DNA from: Atopsyche davidsoni
Lineage: Eukaryota; Arthropoda; Insecta; Trichoptera; Hydrobiosidae
DNA: 64,000 nucleotides
Reading direction: 5' to 3'
NCBI GenBank assembly: GCA_022113835.1
Contig: JAILWY010000018.1
Location: forward strand, 20,421,501-20,485,500
Part shown: in pieces, positions 44,641 to 55,905 of the stretch
Layout of the letters: every line of letters begins with the position of its first letter
Position numbering within the stretch: the stretch's first letter is position 1
The notes under the pieces: generated by a model
What the model saw: only the letters and a program-made list of their open reading frames with translations
What the model was told of the DNA's origin: nothing
Database searches by the model: none
Position numbers and translations under genes: made by a program

Positions 44641-44899
44641 TACTTGATCATTGTCGGATATTTCAACACAAAACTAGGTATAGCATCCAAGAATACAGAT
44701 TTTATACTAAAAACGGCTGCCAAAACCTGCAAATACAAATATGAATAGGAAAACGGTTAGATTACAATCATAGTTGCTTGTGAGTCGAAAAGCATTTGCA
44801 AGCAAAAATTGTTGTAGTATTCAAGCCATTTGGCTGTCCATATTTATAGTGTGAATATGGAGTACTAAAAATTTAACAAGCCTGTCGCGGATAAATCTG

Positions 44900-45115
44900 A
44901 TTGATGGGAGCGACATATCACGGCACATTCACGGAGACGGCGCCGGTCGCTGAGCGCAGCTGGAGGCAGGCAGTTGCTAATGCACTGCATGTCGCTTCAT
45001 TAGCAGGGCTCGCGGAAGCCACGGCGTCGCCATTATCCGGGATTATCCGGACTAGCGCGAGGATTGCGAGACGAGATGTAGATGGAGTCCGCGCGGAATT
45101 AAGACAGCGTGTTTG
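44900..45115. other. GC-rich island
   Basis: CpG-containing block (GAGACGGCGCCGGTCGCTGAG and GGCTCGCGGAAGCCACGGCGTCGCC in part). A 79-codon frame has no recognisable domain. Possible regulatory element. Confidence 0.3.
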
Positions 45116-45270
45116 TACTCAGAAACGATCTTCATTTTGAAATTATTTTGGGATTTGGTGGATTTAGCTTTTCATTATGTTTTTTGCGTTCTTTAGTGTT
45201 ACGCCACGTTTCATATTAAAATGAACGCGAGCATTGAAAAACAGCGTAGAAAAACCCGGGGACCCCCTAC

Positions 45271-45380
45271 ACCTACACTATTTTCCCCTTAGAAAACCAT
45301 GAACACTGTTTCAGCATGAGTATATGCTCAGTGAAATAGTCGCCAACCTCCTCTGAGGAGAGGCACATGATGATGAAGAT
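45271..45380 (+). repeat. Dispersed repeat family W, copy 2
   Basis: Same landmarks as at 33158: ACTATTTTCCCCTTAGAAAA, CAGCATGAGTATATGCTCAG, CCTCCTCTGAGGAGAGGCAC, then a GATGATGAAGAT tail. Preceded by a CCCGGGGACCCCCTACACC block. Confidence 0.75.
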
Positions 45381-45552
45381 TGGGAGACAGATATAGTCTG
45401 CGCAGAATTAAGACTGAGTGCTAGTGCTCAGACACAATCTTGATTTGGGGATATTTTGGGATTAGGATATTTATTATTTAGAATGTTTTCAGAATTTTCT
45501 CAATTATTTTATCTGTGATATAGAAAATTTATAATTAGACTTTCTTCATTCA

Positions 45553-45685
45553 TGAGTATTGTGCTGCTTATATACATTGATCGTTCCGAGTGAGATCTTC
45601 TTCGCGGACCAAAATTCCAGTTGATTGCCTCGGTACCGAGACCGAAACGTTGGAATATTCAAATCGTAACTCGGCACAATTCTAA
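45553..45685. mobile_element. Inverted-repeat element, family Y, copy 3
   Basis: Left GAGTATTGTGCTGC and right CGGCACAATTCT are inverted. The interior holds CTCGGTACCGAGACCGAAACG, a perfect 12-bp palindrome followed by the CGAAACGTTGG core. About 133 bp, non-coding. Confidence 0.55.
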
Positions 45686-46851
45686 AAATGAAGAAAATGG
45701 AACGAGAACGTCTGCCAAAACTTATGATCACAATATTTATGATTAATGTTTCTAAACCAAGCTGGGAAGAAAATTCGAAAAATGTCGTAATTATTTCTAA
45801 CCGCCACAAGCCGCTTTCTCACCTGGTTTTTAAGCTTGTTTATAAAAAAGCAACGAGTTTGCTTAAAAATATATGCATATGACGTGGAAACTACAAAGCA
45901 GTACAAATAAAAGTTAAATGTGATTTTAGAGAGCGGGAGGGAGAGAGAACCACTTTTCTCATAACATATTCAAAAGTCAGCAAAACAAGAAAACCAAATT
46001 ACCCGCGCTTTTTCGAGCTTAAAGTTTTTCCCGCACAAAAGCCGGAAGTGTAAATTTATTTTGCGAAATCTCGGCGAACGACTAAAAGTCTAAACCTCGA
46101 ATGGTTTCATAATGACAGTGCTTTATTTCAAAATTTTGTTATGGTGAAATACCAATGTTTTTAAATTCACTGCGGCACCCAAAAATGGATTTAGAAAAAA
46201 TTTGTATTGTTAATATTTGTTGTGTCAAAACTGCAAACAAAAAATATTTAAATCGAGACTTTTTCATATCTGAGTATTAGAATGGATAAAGGAAATGAAG
46301 GGTTTTTTTCCTTTTTTTGTATGTTTTAAGAACTACAATCATATCCCACCAAACGTTATATTTTGATGAATAATTTTTATTTTTACAATGTAATCTCACC
46401 TTAATTTTTAATTTTGAAAATGTAGTTTTCATTAAGGGGCATGCATCCTTTTAGAAAAGCATAAAAATTAAGTGCGTTGTTTACCGCCCTTAAATAAAAG
46501 ATTTTCAATATCCAGGGGTGCCGAGCAAGGGCGTACGAGCCAGGAACAGGGGTTGTCTTTGGCTCCCGTGACTTTACGACCGCAGGGAAGTTACAGCCCC
46601 TAAAACTGTTCAAAATAGTCAGCCACGTGTAATTTATTAATTCTAAATGGGTAATTTTATTTTCTAGCGAGAGCGGCTCCGGCGGTGCATTTTTGATTAC
46701 ACCTGGATGCTTGCATAATATATTTAAGTAGACCTCTGAGACCGCGAGGTATGATCTTAGAGATAATATTATATTAGAGTGAGATTACACGTGACACTTG
46801 TGTAACCACAGCTCTTAGTACGTTTTAGAAATAAATTATACTTGAATAATA

Positions 46852-47067
46852 ATGTTAACGTATCACGACATCGACAGGTCTAAGCGCGCGACCATATATA
46901 TCACTAAGCGCGCTGGCGTCTGGGAACTCACAAAGGCGCTGACAACAATGTGGCCCTCGGAAGAAATTTTTAAAGATCACGTTTCGTACCGTAATTATTA
47001 TAATGTTGTCGAGTTCATTGGTCCTGAAAACACAATCAGCTTTGATGTCTTAACCTTCTTGTCTTAG
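46852..47067 (+). CDS. Unassigned 71-codon open frame with coding-like composition
   Basis: The frame is more GC-rich than its surroundings and has a varied, soluble amino-acid composition (SKRATIYITKRAGVWELTKA, then WPSEEIFKDHVSYRNYYN), unlike the low-complexity frames elsewhere. It begins at an ATG seven bases after a stop in the same frame and ends at TAG. No signal peptide, membrane segment or known domain is seen. It could be a small gene, a captured or transposon-derived fragment, or chance. No neighbouring exon is evident. Confidence 0.2.
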   Translation: MLTYHDIDRSKRATIYITKRAGVWELTKALTTMWPSEEIFKDHVSYRNYYNVVEFIGPENTISFDVLTFLS

Positions 47068-48525
47068 CTGTAGACACAAGGAAGATCCTGAGACTCAAAT
47101 CAATTTTTTTTAAATTAAAACAATTGTCACTAAGTTCTCTGAAAACACGCCAAGCTTTCTTGTTTACATGAAGGATTATAAATAATGCTTATAAAATCAG
47201 TAACTTTACTAGGTAAATATCCACAGATGAATCTGTCGACAGGCTCATTCAGTTGGCAAGAATATAGTGTCATGTACGCAATATTATGATCTCCTTGGCG
47301 TGCGGTAGATTTTGAAGATTGGCTTGCTGAATATATAATCGTTATAAAACAATCATTTAAAGTAAAAAAATAAATATTTAAACATTTTAAATTGTATACG
47401 TTTTAATAGAATTTATAATTTTACATCGAGCGAATTCATCGTGCTATATGAAGATAAGGCTGTATCAAACTTTAGCAAAATTATGAAAGTTTTCATTCTA
47501 TAAATATTTTGACTGTTTTTATTTATTCGTTGAAATTAATTTATGATAAATAAAGATAGTAGATAAAAGCGCAAAAGTAATAATTATTTTTAACTTTCGA
47601 AACTACAGACAGTATTATATTAATCAAGTTTAGAAAATTAATATAAACTTCTATTATAAACAAGAATAATATTGTATAAGCACGTACAGTTTTCAGGACT
47701 GAACACATAAAATAATATCCAAAAAAAGTTTGTTTAGACTTTATCACATTATTTTAAAACGTAGGTTTTCCTTTTTAATAGTCTTTAGAGTAAAATTTTA
47801 TAGTTTTAAGAAAACACGTTTATTTATTATAATTTTAATAAATACACATTTTACAATACTGAAATATTTTGATATCAGTATAAATCATTTAAGAGGTAAG
47901 TTTTTATAGTACTTGCGAATTTTTAATTTAGTTGAACATAGAAGCAAGAATTTACTCATAAAATTGAACAATATTAAACTTGTGGCCCCTAAGGTTTTTT
48001 TGCTTACCAAGAGATCTAATATAATTATGATACATTTTATAACTCCGCATTCTTCATTTATATAGGTTTCTTATAAAAACAGCATGTTTCAATGTAATCA
48101 ACTCAGAAATGAAACAATAAAAACCATTCTGATTTTTTTTGCTATACACGTGGGATCTCATCTGCAATAAATAATATTGTTTTACCGATAAACTTCAAAA
48201 CTGTATATTTTAATTAATTTTATAACTTTTCAGTTAATACGTTGAATACTATTGCTGTGGGGCTTGTATACTAGTTTCTTTGATGTAGATGAATTTCGTG
48301 ATAACAACTGAAGAAACTTAATATTGGGGTTTATATATTTTTTAAATTATAACTCTAGATTCAGAGTTTATCTCGAGAAGGTTATACTTTTAAGCATACC
48401 AAAAACAAATAACATTTTATTTATAACAAGTCCTAAAATTTAGAAAGGGTTTTTTTAAAAGAATTTTGGTATAAGCTTTGTAATTCAACTTGAAACTATT
48501 GGTTAAAACAACAATGCAGGTTGAT

Positions 48526-48600
48526 TTTGGGTGTTATGCTGCATAGTGGTTTTTGCCTTCAGACGGTTCCAACACTGAAACCATCTGTAAGAATTCATAT
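48526..48600 (+). repeat. Family Y, copy 4 (partial)
   Basis: TTTGGGTGTTATGCTGCATAG resembles the left end of copy 2, followed by a core-like CAGACGGTTCCAACACTGAAACC. The right inverted end is missing. Confidence 0.4.
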
Positions 48601-48639
48601 GTTTGTTATTTCATGCTGATTTTCTGCATTTGAGTGCGG

Positions 48640-49910
48640 AGACCACGTCCTCATATCTGTTGATTTTGTCATTTCAGATCATCGTGATCATCTCATGCAA
48701 AAATCTACGCACATAATATACAGGTGTTACTTTTAAATTGACACGTCAGATTTTAAATGTGTATATGGGCAGCATTGATGGAACAAGGATATACAAAAAT
48801 TGATCTGTGTTTTATGTCACGTCTGAAAACAATTTCCCGGAATTATGATTGAGTTTTTGTTTATAATAACGGGTTCCATCAGGTGCACGGCGCGGTTACT
48901 TCTGTCCCTGTGGCAAAAACGCAGGGACTACGAATCCTAACCCAAATTGATACAAACGAGTATTAAAGATTTAAGATGTTAATATTTAACTCCAAAGCAG
49001 ATCGCGGCCGCAGCTTCAAAGGCTGCCAGAGTCGACCCCTAAGGCTGGAGCGTGTAACCAGCGCTTTCAAAGTAGCAGAAGTTTAATTTAATGGGCTGAC
49101 ATTAACAGAAGTCTCTAGAACATGCACGCTACCTGATACCTACTTGTTTGTTTATCTTAAATATATTTTTGTTTTAATGCTTACTTTACAAAAAAAATAT
49201 TTTCTTAATATCTACTTTGCTGCTGAGAGACACCCGATCTAGAAAATTTGAACAAGAAATTAACAATCACCACCGTGAAAACAAAGTTAATTTCCTTTGG
49301 AATCATTAAATTTATTTGTAAACAAAATTATTAAATGAATAATACCCATCAGTATGCGATTGTGTATTTACCGCACTGATAACAAAATTGGTTTGTATTA
49401 AATAATCAGGAAATCGCAATAAAACAGGGAAATAAACTATCAGCACAAGAAGCAAATGAGCATTATTCACTTTGATCCGTCTCCGGAATTTGTCTAGACG
49501 AAAACAAGAAAATAACAGAAAATCTATGTCACTAAAAGCTTTTTCTCTCTCTTTGAAATAAGAGAGTCAATAATTTTAGTAAAATTTAAAAAAAACCTCG
49601 TGCTAAAAAACAGAGACGGTTTTGATCCTCCATAGACGTTGAAAAATTAAATTATTTTGATTGTACACATAAAGATAAAACATCGTAAAACATACTATTT
49701 TAAAAAATAAGCTTGCTTGTGTGTCAAATACTGATATATTGATTATTCAAAACTTACGTGTGAAAAGGGGTGTTATTTTGACATTCCGTTAATGCAATGT
49801 CACTTTTCATTATAATCTGAGTTTGACAAACACAAGGCGAGTATTTCGGGGTGAAGGTATTATTTGATTAGCTCCAGTTCAGGTTCATATTGGGAAACAA
49901 TGTATCAAAC
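48640..49910. other. Non-coding stretch
   Basis: A GC-richer patch at 48880-49080 contains CGCGGCCGCAGC and GCACGGCGCGGTTAC. The remainder is AT-rich. No gene or recognised repeat. Confidence 0.4.
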
Positions 49911-49914
49911 GCTG

Positions 49915-50110
49915 TGCAAGGGGAGGGGGCGGGCAATTAGGGCGGACAACTGTGCCGCGGGGTCATCCCCTTCATCCCCTGCCGCCCGCAAATAATTATC
50001 AACATCATTATTTAACTTTGGGCGAGATTTCGGGGGGAACAAAGGGCTTCATTAGGGGAGGCGTCCCGCCGGAGGAGCTGCTTGCGCAGGCTGCAAGGTT
50101 GGCGGAAAAG
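49915..50110. other. GC-rich island
   Basis: GGGGAGGGGGCGGGCAATTAG opens the block, followed by CATCCCCTTCATCCCCTGCCG and AATAATTATCAAC. GC-box-like and TAAT-type sites together resemble an enhancer. Short frames on both strands without domains. Confidence 0.35.
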
Positions 50111-50426
50111 GTAGATTGTGCACCCCTTAATTAAAATTATTGCGGTAGCAGACTGAAATTTTCCATTAGAAGGTTGAAACGCCGTGTTAATTAATGTCAT
50201 TTGATGATTTTTGCTTGATGATTTGAACACTCCATTTTTCACCTCAATCCAGACGGACACAATATTTCAATGTATACATTTTTAAATGCGCTTTTTGTTC
50301 CACAGTTTTAAAAATGCAAATGAATATTGAATTGCTTGTCCGCTTTTTACTGAATTTTTACTGAGGTATTTTTATTTTACAATTATCTGTATCCTCTTGT
50401 CGAGTTAAGTCAAATGAATATATTAT

Positions 50427-50552
50427 TGATTTTTGTGAAGACCGTCTCACAGGAAGTACGATTTTGCCTATACAGGTTTGATTGATTGATAATGATTAAG
50501 TACATTTTTGCAAATATTGAAAATTGATTAAAGAAACTCTTTACAAATATAT
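50427..50552 (-). repeat. SINE family, second locus, minus-strand body
   Basis: Plus-strand sequence TTGTGAAGACCGTCTCACAGG, ACGATTTTGCCTATACAGG and CAAATATTGAAAATTGATTA matches 44330-44420 closely. The tRNA-like head is missing. Confidence 0.7.
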
Positions 50553-50702
50553 CATAACAAGTGCGTGTATTGGCTTAATTTAATAGACTTTAAAAATAAT
50601 AATATCCAGATCGGATTTAAATGCTTCACTCAGGACGTTGTGTTAAAAGTCTAGTATTGCAAGTCACACAATATTTAATTGGCATAATAAGTACGTTGTT
50701 TC

Positions 50703-50815
50703 TTTTATAGGATATGATTGTTAAAAATTCTTGCTAAGAACCAGTGATTGATTGAATCAAGATTGTTCAAATCACGATAATATTTTTCTAAGAGTTTCTT
50801 TTATCTTAATCATTA
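50703..50815 (+). repeat. SINE family, second locus, plus-strand part
   Basis: TATAGGATATGATTGTTAAAA and TTCTTGCTAAGAACCAGTG match the inverse of the 44.5-kb spacer, then TTCAAATCACGATAATATTT and AGAGTTTCTTTTA match the SINE body. The two halves at this locus again face each other, separated by about 150 bp. Confidence 0.6.
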
Positions 50816-51059
50816 TCAAGTCAAATGAACCCGTAATATCCAATTTCTAAACTATGAACTCATTATGCACAAACTAAAAAGCGTTCAATATTTACCAGAG
50901 TTTCTGATTTCCAATTTACAATATTAATTACACGGATTCATTGGCCGTGATTACTTAAAATCACTAAGCATATCATATTTTACCATTGTCTGTATTCTCT
51001 TGTCGATTCCTGCTGAAATAAACCCGTAATGTCCAATTTTTATCCAGCGTGGAAAAACT

Positions 51060-51235
51060 AGAGGGCATGTTTTATTTACTCCAGACCCAGGTAGCTCCGT
51101 CACTGCCGGTAAATTATTTACATCGCCAAGTCATTGCATATTTGGGCCGCCGTACAAAGGGCGGGGGAGGATGAGGGTGAGTTTCAGTGCTCCGCCCCAT
51201 GCATTATGCGCATCACAATGTAATCAGCTTAACCA
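51060..51235. promoter_or_regulatory. Island with octamer-like and GC-box motifs
   Basis: CATTGCATATTTGGGCCGCC, AAAGGGCGGGGGAGG and CCATGCATTATGCGCATCAC lie within about 90 bp. ATGCAT/ATTATGCGCAT are POU/octamer-like. Plausible developmental enhancer, inferred. Confidence 0.35.
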
Positions 51236-51409
51236 AATTGGATATTATGCAGAGCATTTATTACTAATTCAATTTATAAATGTAAATTATTTCATGTTTG
51301 TTTTAACAATGTCCGATGATTGAATTATAAGCAGTGTTTTTTTTTTTTTTCAGTAAGTTGCATTTTTAACAATGTTCAGTTAAAGGTCTAAGTCACATAC
51401 TCGAGTTTT

Positions 51410-51900
51410 TTTTATCATTTTCTGGTCCTAATCAAAAAAATTTAAATGCAAAAAGTTAGATACATCCTTTCTTCCGAACAGCGTATTTTTTAATTTCTTG
51501 GAAATTTACTTTTAATATGATAAATATGTGTTTTTGCGATTGAAGTGTAGAAATTTGGAGATTCGTCATGTCCCTGTTCTAAGAGTCCTAAACATTTGAA
51601 AGTCTTTTTTATTAGATTAAATATAAACCCTGTGCGATTTATTATTTTAAAAATTAAAAAATAAAATCTTTAACAATCTTTGGTTTTGAAAAGTTGTCAT
51701 TTTATCTAATTTTTCAGCATCTTCAAGATTTTATTTTAACCTGGAAATGGACGTCAATTAAATAATAAAAAAAAATAAATATACAATACTCTATAAAAAA
51801 ATCAACTTTTGAAATAGAAAAAAAAAGTGACAATTAAATTAATTAAATGACACGATTTCGCCAGGTAAAACGGTCCTTTTTTTTGACACCAAGCAAGGTT
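51410..51900 (-). repeat. Dispersed repeat family Z, copy 2
   Basis: Reverse-complement match to 15950-16430 through several landmarks (ATCTTGAAGATGCTGAAAAA on minus, GATAAAATGACAACTTTTC, CACATATTTAT, GGATGTATCTAAC). Ends on the right with CACGATTTCGCCAGGTAAAA. Diverged and non-coding. Confidence 0.6.
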
Positions 51901-54140
51901 AGCTAGCAAGACCCTTAACACCCACAAGGCTCTTTCATTCAGCAACGATACAAAATACTGGATTTTTAAATAAACTAAGCTTCATTACTTATTCTTCAAA
52001 TTTATTCAACTATAGCGGACCTTATTAGGATTGTCTATGAAGAAGAGACCAAGTGATAATAATAGTGAATTTTCAATTAAAATTTTTTTTTATTATGTTC
52101 TGATTTTCTGCTTGTGTGGATCGCTCGTCACTAGTTTCAATTAGTTTGCATGTAAAATATATATAAAAAAATAAAAAAGCGTAAGTAGGATACTTCTTAA
52201 CAGATGATATAAAGGTTCAAATATAACCGCGGTAAATGTAGGTTACTCCGAATGTGTCTGTGAATGGATTTACGAGCCGTGACAGCTGATGCGACGCGCT
52301 GCTCAAGCCGCTAAAGAAACGATCCACGACACACTGGTTTAATTTGTAATATTCCATATTAAAATACAAATACATAGAAATATATATAAAAATATTTTTC
52401 ATAGCATCCGATTTGATAGGTTTTTTTTTTAGGATAGTTAAAAGAATACTTCTAGTTGATTAGATATAACATGATTTATATAATTATTTATTTTTAAAAA
52501 TATTTAAAGATGTTGTTCATGATTATCGCGGCAGAAAAAATATATATAGACTATTCCATTATAATTTACTTTCACCTTAGCGTACTAATAGAGTTATACG
52601 ACTATAAATATTGGTTATTTAATTTAATTACTCTTTTATATTCGTCAGCATATAAAAGCTGTTGGTTTTTTTTTCTGTACTAAAAAAGTGCTCATAATAA
52701 AAAAAAAGTTGTAATTTCCTAGCCATTTTGTAAGTAAGACAGCTCCTTACTTTTCACCAGACTTGGAAAACTTCCGGGATTGTACACAGTGAAAATAAAA
52801 TTAATGCTTTCTAATACTTACCAAGAGTTATTTTTGGTATTGATGTATTTATAAATACTTAAAGTATTAAAAATTAAACCTTTAAACTCTGTTACATTTT
52901 ATATTGTTTTATTTAAATGTAAATAGGCATAATATTTGTGAGTTCTGTGGAATTGCTTGGTTTGCTTATTTTGTAAAATTAATGTGTGATGAATATATTG
53001 TTCATTTTCTAGGAAATGTTCAATTATTGATTTTGAGATTATAATAATTATTAATCTCACTCGATTATGTGCCTGATCAGGTAATATTTGGCTAAAATTG
53101 AACATAATTTCTATTTATTTTTTTAACTATTTTTATGAATTTAATTTGTATTGTTAAATAAAAATGCACCATCACTAAGTAAAAAATAATAAATAAAAAA
53201 TTTAACAGAGTATTTAAATATTTTGTAAAAAATATACGAAGTAGATACTACGTAATGAGTTTTCTTATTTTGTTGATATTTTCAATCTATTTTTCTAGAA
53301 CTGGTTTATATAAAAAAATAGTATTGAAGTCTTGTTTATTCTTTTATATATTATTTAATAAAGAGTCAGCTAAATTTAATTATTCTGCGTCACTTAAATC
53401 ATTCTGCAGTCAATTTTTTCATTTTGATCATTTCATGTAAGATGAAAGCGGAATTTTTATTAACCGGATGTTGAAAACATCTGAATTGAGTGAAATTTTC
53501 TGTCCATTCATAAAATAATTAAATGGGGGGAATTCTTAAGTCACAATTATATTTTTGGATTGGCGAAATGTTATGCCACGAGTAAACAAAAATAATTGCA
53601 GAGACACATTACTTTTTTTAATAAAATGATGTCAATTAAACGTAAATATAGTAGCGATATTTTTGAATCGTAATGAATCATTTTTTATAATTATATTTTT
53701 AAATTTAAAACCTTATATTTAATTTAATAATTTTCTTTTAAAAAAAATTGTCATCGTAGGGTGAAAATATTTAAAATAGTTTTATTTTTTTTGTTGCCAT
53801 TTTGACTTATTTTTTGGTTATATTTCTAATTAATTCGCATTTTTCACATCTAAAGATTTATTGTGTATACAATATTTAGATTAATCATTAATTCATATAT
53901 AACACAATGAAATAAGTTATTGAATATTTTTTCCCATCACTGTTAGTCTTCAAATCCATAATTTCAGGGCTATCTTCAATTAGTCAGAGTCATAGTCGTG
54001 GAGGTGTGTATTCGCAGGTATATACAGGTGTGAATCGGTTACTTAAGTATTGTTCAAAATAAGTGTGAGTGCATTAAAAAAAGGGAAATTAATAAAATTA
54101 AAGCTACGTAAACATAAATGTTGTGAAGCCATACACGCGT
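51901..54140. other. AT-rich non-coding stretch
   Basis: No gene. At 53930-53941, TTCCCATCACTG matches the end of a hAT-like CAGTGATGGGAA terminus (also seen at 54950 and 60104), with no left end found. Confidence 0.45.
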
Positions 54141-54149
54141 TTCTGTCAC

Positions 54150-54345
54150 AGCCACTGGGTGAGGGGATGGAATGGGGGTGCAGTTCTTGTTCTGGAGGCT
54201 CTCTCCTATTACATCGTGGCTCGTGTCGAGCCGGCGCTGATGACGCCCACTTTCTGTCACTTCCAACAGCATTCGAATACCAAACTGGTCAGGTGCCAGA
54301 AAGCGCTCGCTCTGAAGCCCAACGGGCAATAGTGCTGGGGTTGTG
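54150..54345. other. GC-rich island
   Basis: Block containing GGGGATGGAATGGGGGTGCAG and CGTGTCGAGCCGGCGCTGATG. Frames of 69-98 codons on both strands with no domain. Possible regulatory element or unrecognised exon. Confidence 0.3.
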
Positions 54346-54934
54346 AGGCTGATTTTATACCGATTTTCGAATCTCGATCTGATCGATATTTTTGTGATTT
54401 TAACGCGGCTTTACACACAAACAATTTTTTTTCTTTACTACTACTGAAAACATTTTTTTAGTTTTATAGAAGCACTTAAGATATTTAAAAGTGATGTTTT
54501 AAACTTTCAACTATGAATCGGATAGTGAAGAGCTTATATACACTAGTTTTTAAATATGTTCATAAAACGCTACCTTCTTTAAGAAATCGGTCAAAAATTT
54601 CTCAATAGTTGAAATTAAAATGAAATCAAAGTCGAAAAAATATGGCTGCCTTTAATAGACATAAATATTGAAACATTTATTTAGGAGATGTCTGAGTGGT
54701 AGAGACTTCTTTTATATTTGAAAATTGGTAAAAACTGGAAAAACTCGAAATTGTTTTAAGAGTTTTTCACATATATAGTTCTTTTAGTAATTCTACAGCT
54801 GCCCGTATCTTAGTTCTTTGTATAAAAAAAAAATCATAGCAAATTCTGTAAAACCACATTTTAATCGAAAGTTAAGTTCCCACGGTTCTTTTTAACAAGC
54901 AGAGCGGATTTTGCTAGTTGAGGATTCAATTCGA

Positions 54935-54965
54935 TTATTTCCAACCGATTATTCCCATCACTCGC
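54935..54965 (-). mobile_element. hAT-type terminus (right end)
   Basis: CCGATTATTCCCATCACTCG is close to the reverse complement of CAGTGATGGGAATAATCG, a common hAT-like end. The left boundary is not identified. Confidence 0.35.
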
Positions 54966-55439
54966 CATACGCTGTCGACGACAGCCGGCGAATGCTCAAC
55001 TGACACATGACAAATGACAGACTCGAGATTCTCTTGGGCTCGGTTTCGATGCATTATTTTCAATGCAATCGTCAGTTACACTATCAGTTTATTTTAATAC
55101 TTAATATGGTTTGAATTTACTACAGTTTACAAACAAAATATAATTTGTATTTTCCTATTGTGACAATGTATGATATCTGATATTTCGTTGACAGCTAATA
55201 AAGCTGGTTTCTGGGTATCAAGTCGGGTTAACTGCGTATTAAGGGTATAGTTTTTGTAGCTGTAGTCGAAAATCTACAATAAAAAAATTGCTCGAAACCC
55301 AAAAATAAATTTACAATATTAAATAGTAGAGTTGATTTGTTGTTAAATTTTATTTGTTAATTCAAAACGTCAGTTACGCCAATTTGTTAACTTTGAATTT
55401 CGGAGCTTTGAAAGCTGAATTTAGGCATTTTAGGCCTAT

Positions 55440-55585
55440 TAGCCCGACAGACCGTCGGCTAATAGGCTGTGGTCACATGGTGGGCGTCCTCACTCTGCCG
55501 GCCATCGCGGCTAATGGCACACACGTGCTGCTCGGTACGTGGCGCACAACGTGGCACATGTCGCGTACAGCGTGGAGGGCTATCC
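55440..55585. other. GC-rich island
   Basis: Contains GGTCACATGGTGGGCGTCCTC and GTGCTGCTCGGTACGTGGCGC. Short frames on both strands, unassigned. Confidence 0.3.
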
Positions 55586-55646
55586 AAAAGGTCAAGATCT
55601 AAAAAGTTCAGATTTATTCTCAGGAACAAGCATTGTGACATCGTTC

Positions 55647-55690
55647 TAGACCAGAGTTCCTTAAAGTTTTTTGTTTCGGAGACCACGTGC
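55647..55690 (+). mobile_element. hAT-type left terminus
   Basis: CAGAGTTCCTTAAAGTTTTTTG fits the hAT-like end seen at 30203 (CAGAGGTTCCCAAACTTTTTTG-type). No right end or duplication found. Confidence 0.4.
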
Positions 55691-55790
55691 CGATTTTTTA
55701 ACATCTGCAGCCACCATTTTAAAAAAAAAACAACGAAACGTATAATTGCATTACATAAATAGTAGATATTACTCGTGAACAGTCTTTATT

Positions 55791-55905
55791 AAGCACCTGT
55801 AGCGAGGCGGCGTTCTTAAACTGCACTTCGTATCTCCACTATGAACGTCCGACAATGGAAAGCTTCTTCTATATTATAACCTGCGCCGAGTTACTTATAC
55901 AGTAC
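55791..55905 (+). repeat. Dispersed direct repeat family V, copy 1
   Basis: Landmarks AGCACCTGTAGCGAG, TTAAACTGCACTTCGTA, GACAATGGAAAGCTTCT and CTGCGCCGAGTTAC recur at 57419 in the same order and orientation. Confidence 0.75.

Noticed and set aside
46495..46615. CAGGGGTGCCGAG ... CCCCTAAAACTG as a transposon with inverted ends
   Set aside because: The putative ends match at only a few positions and no target duplication is evident.
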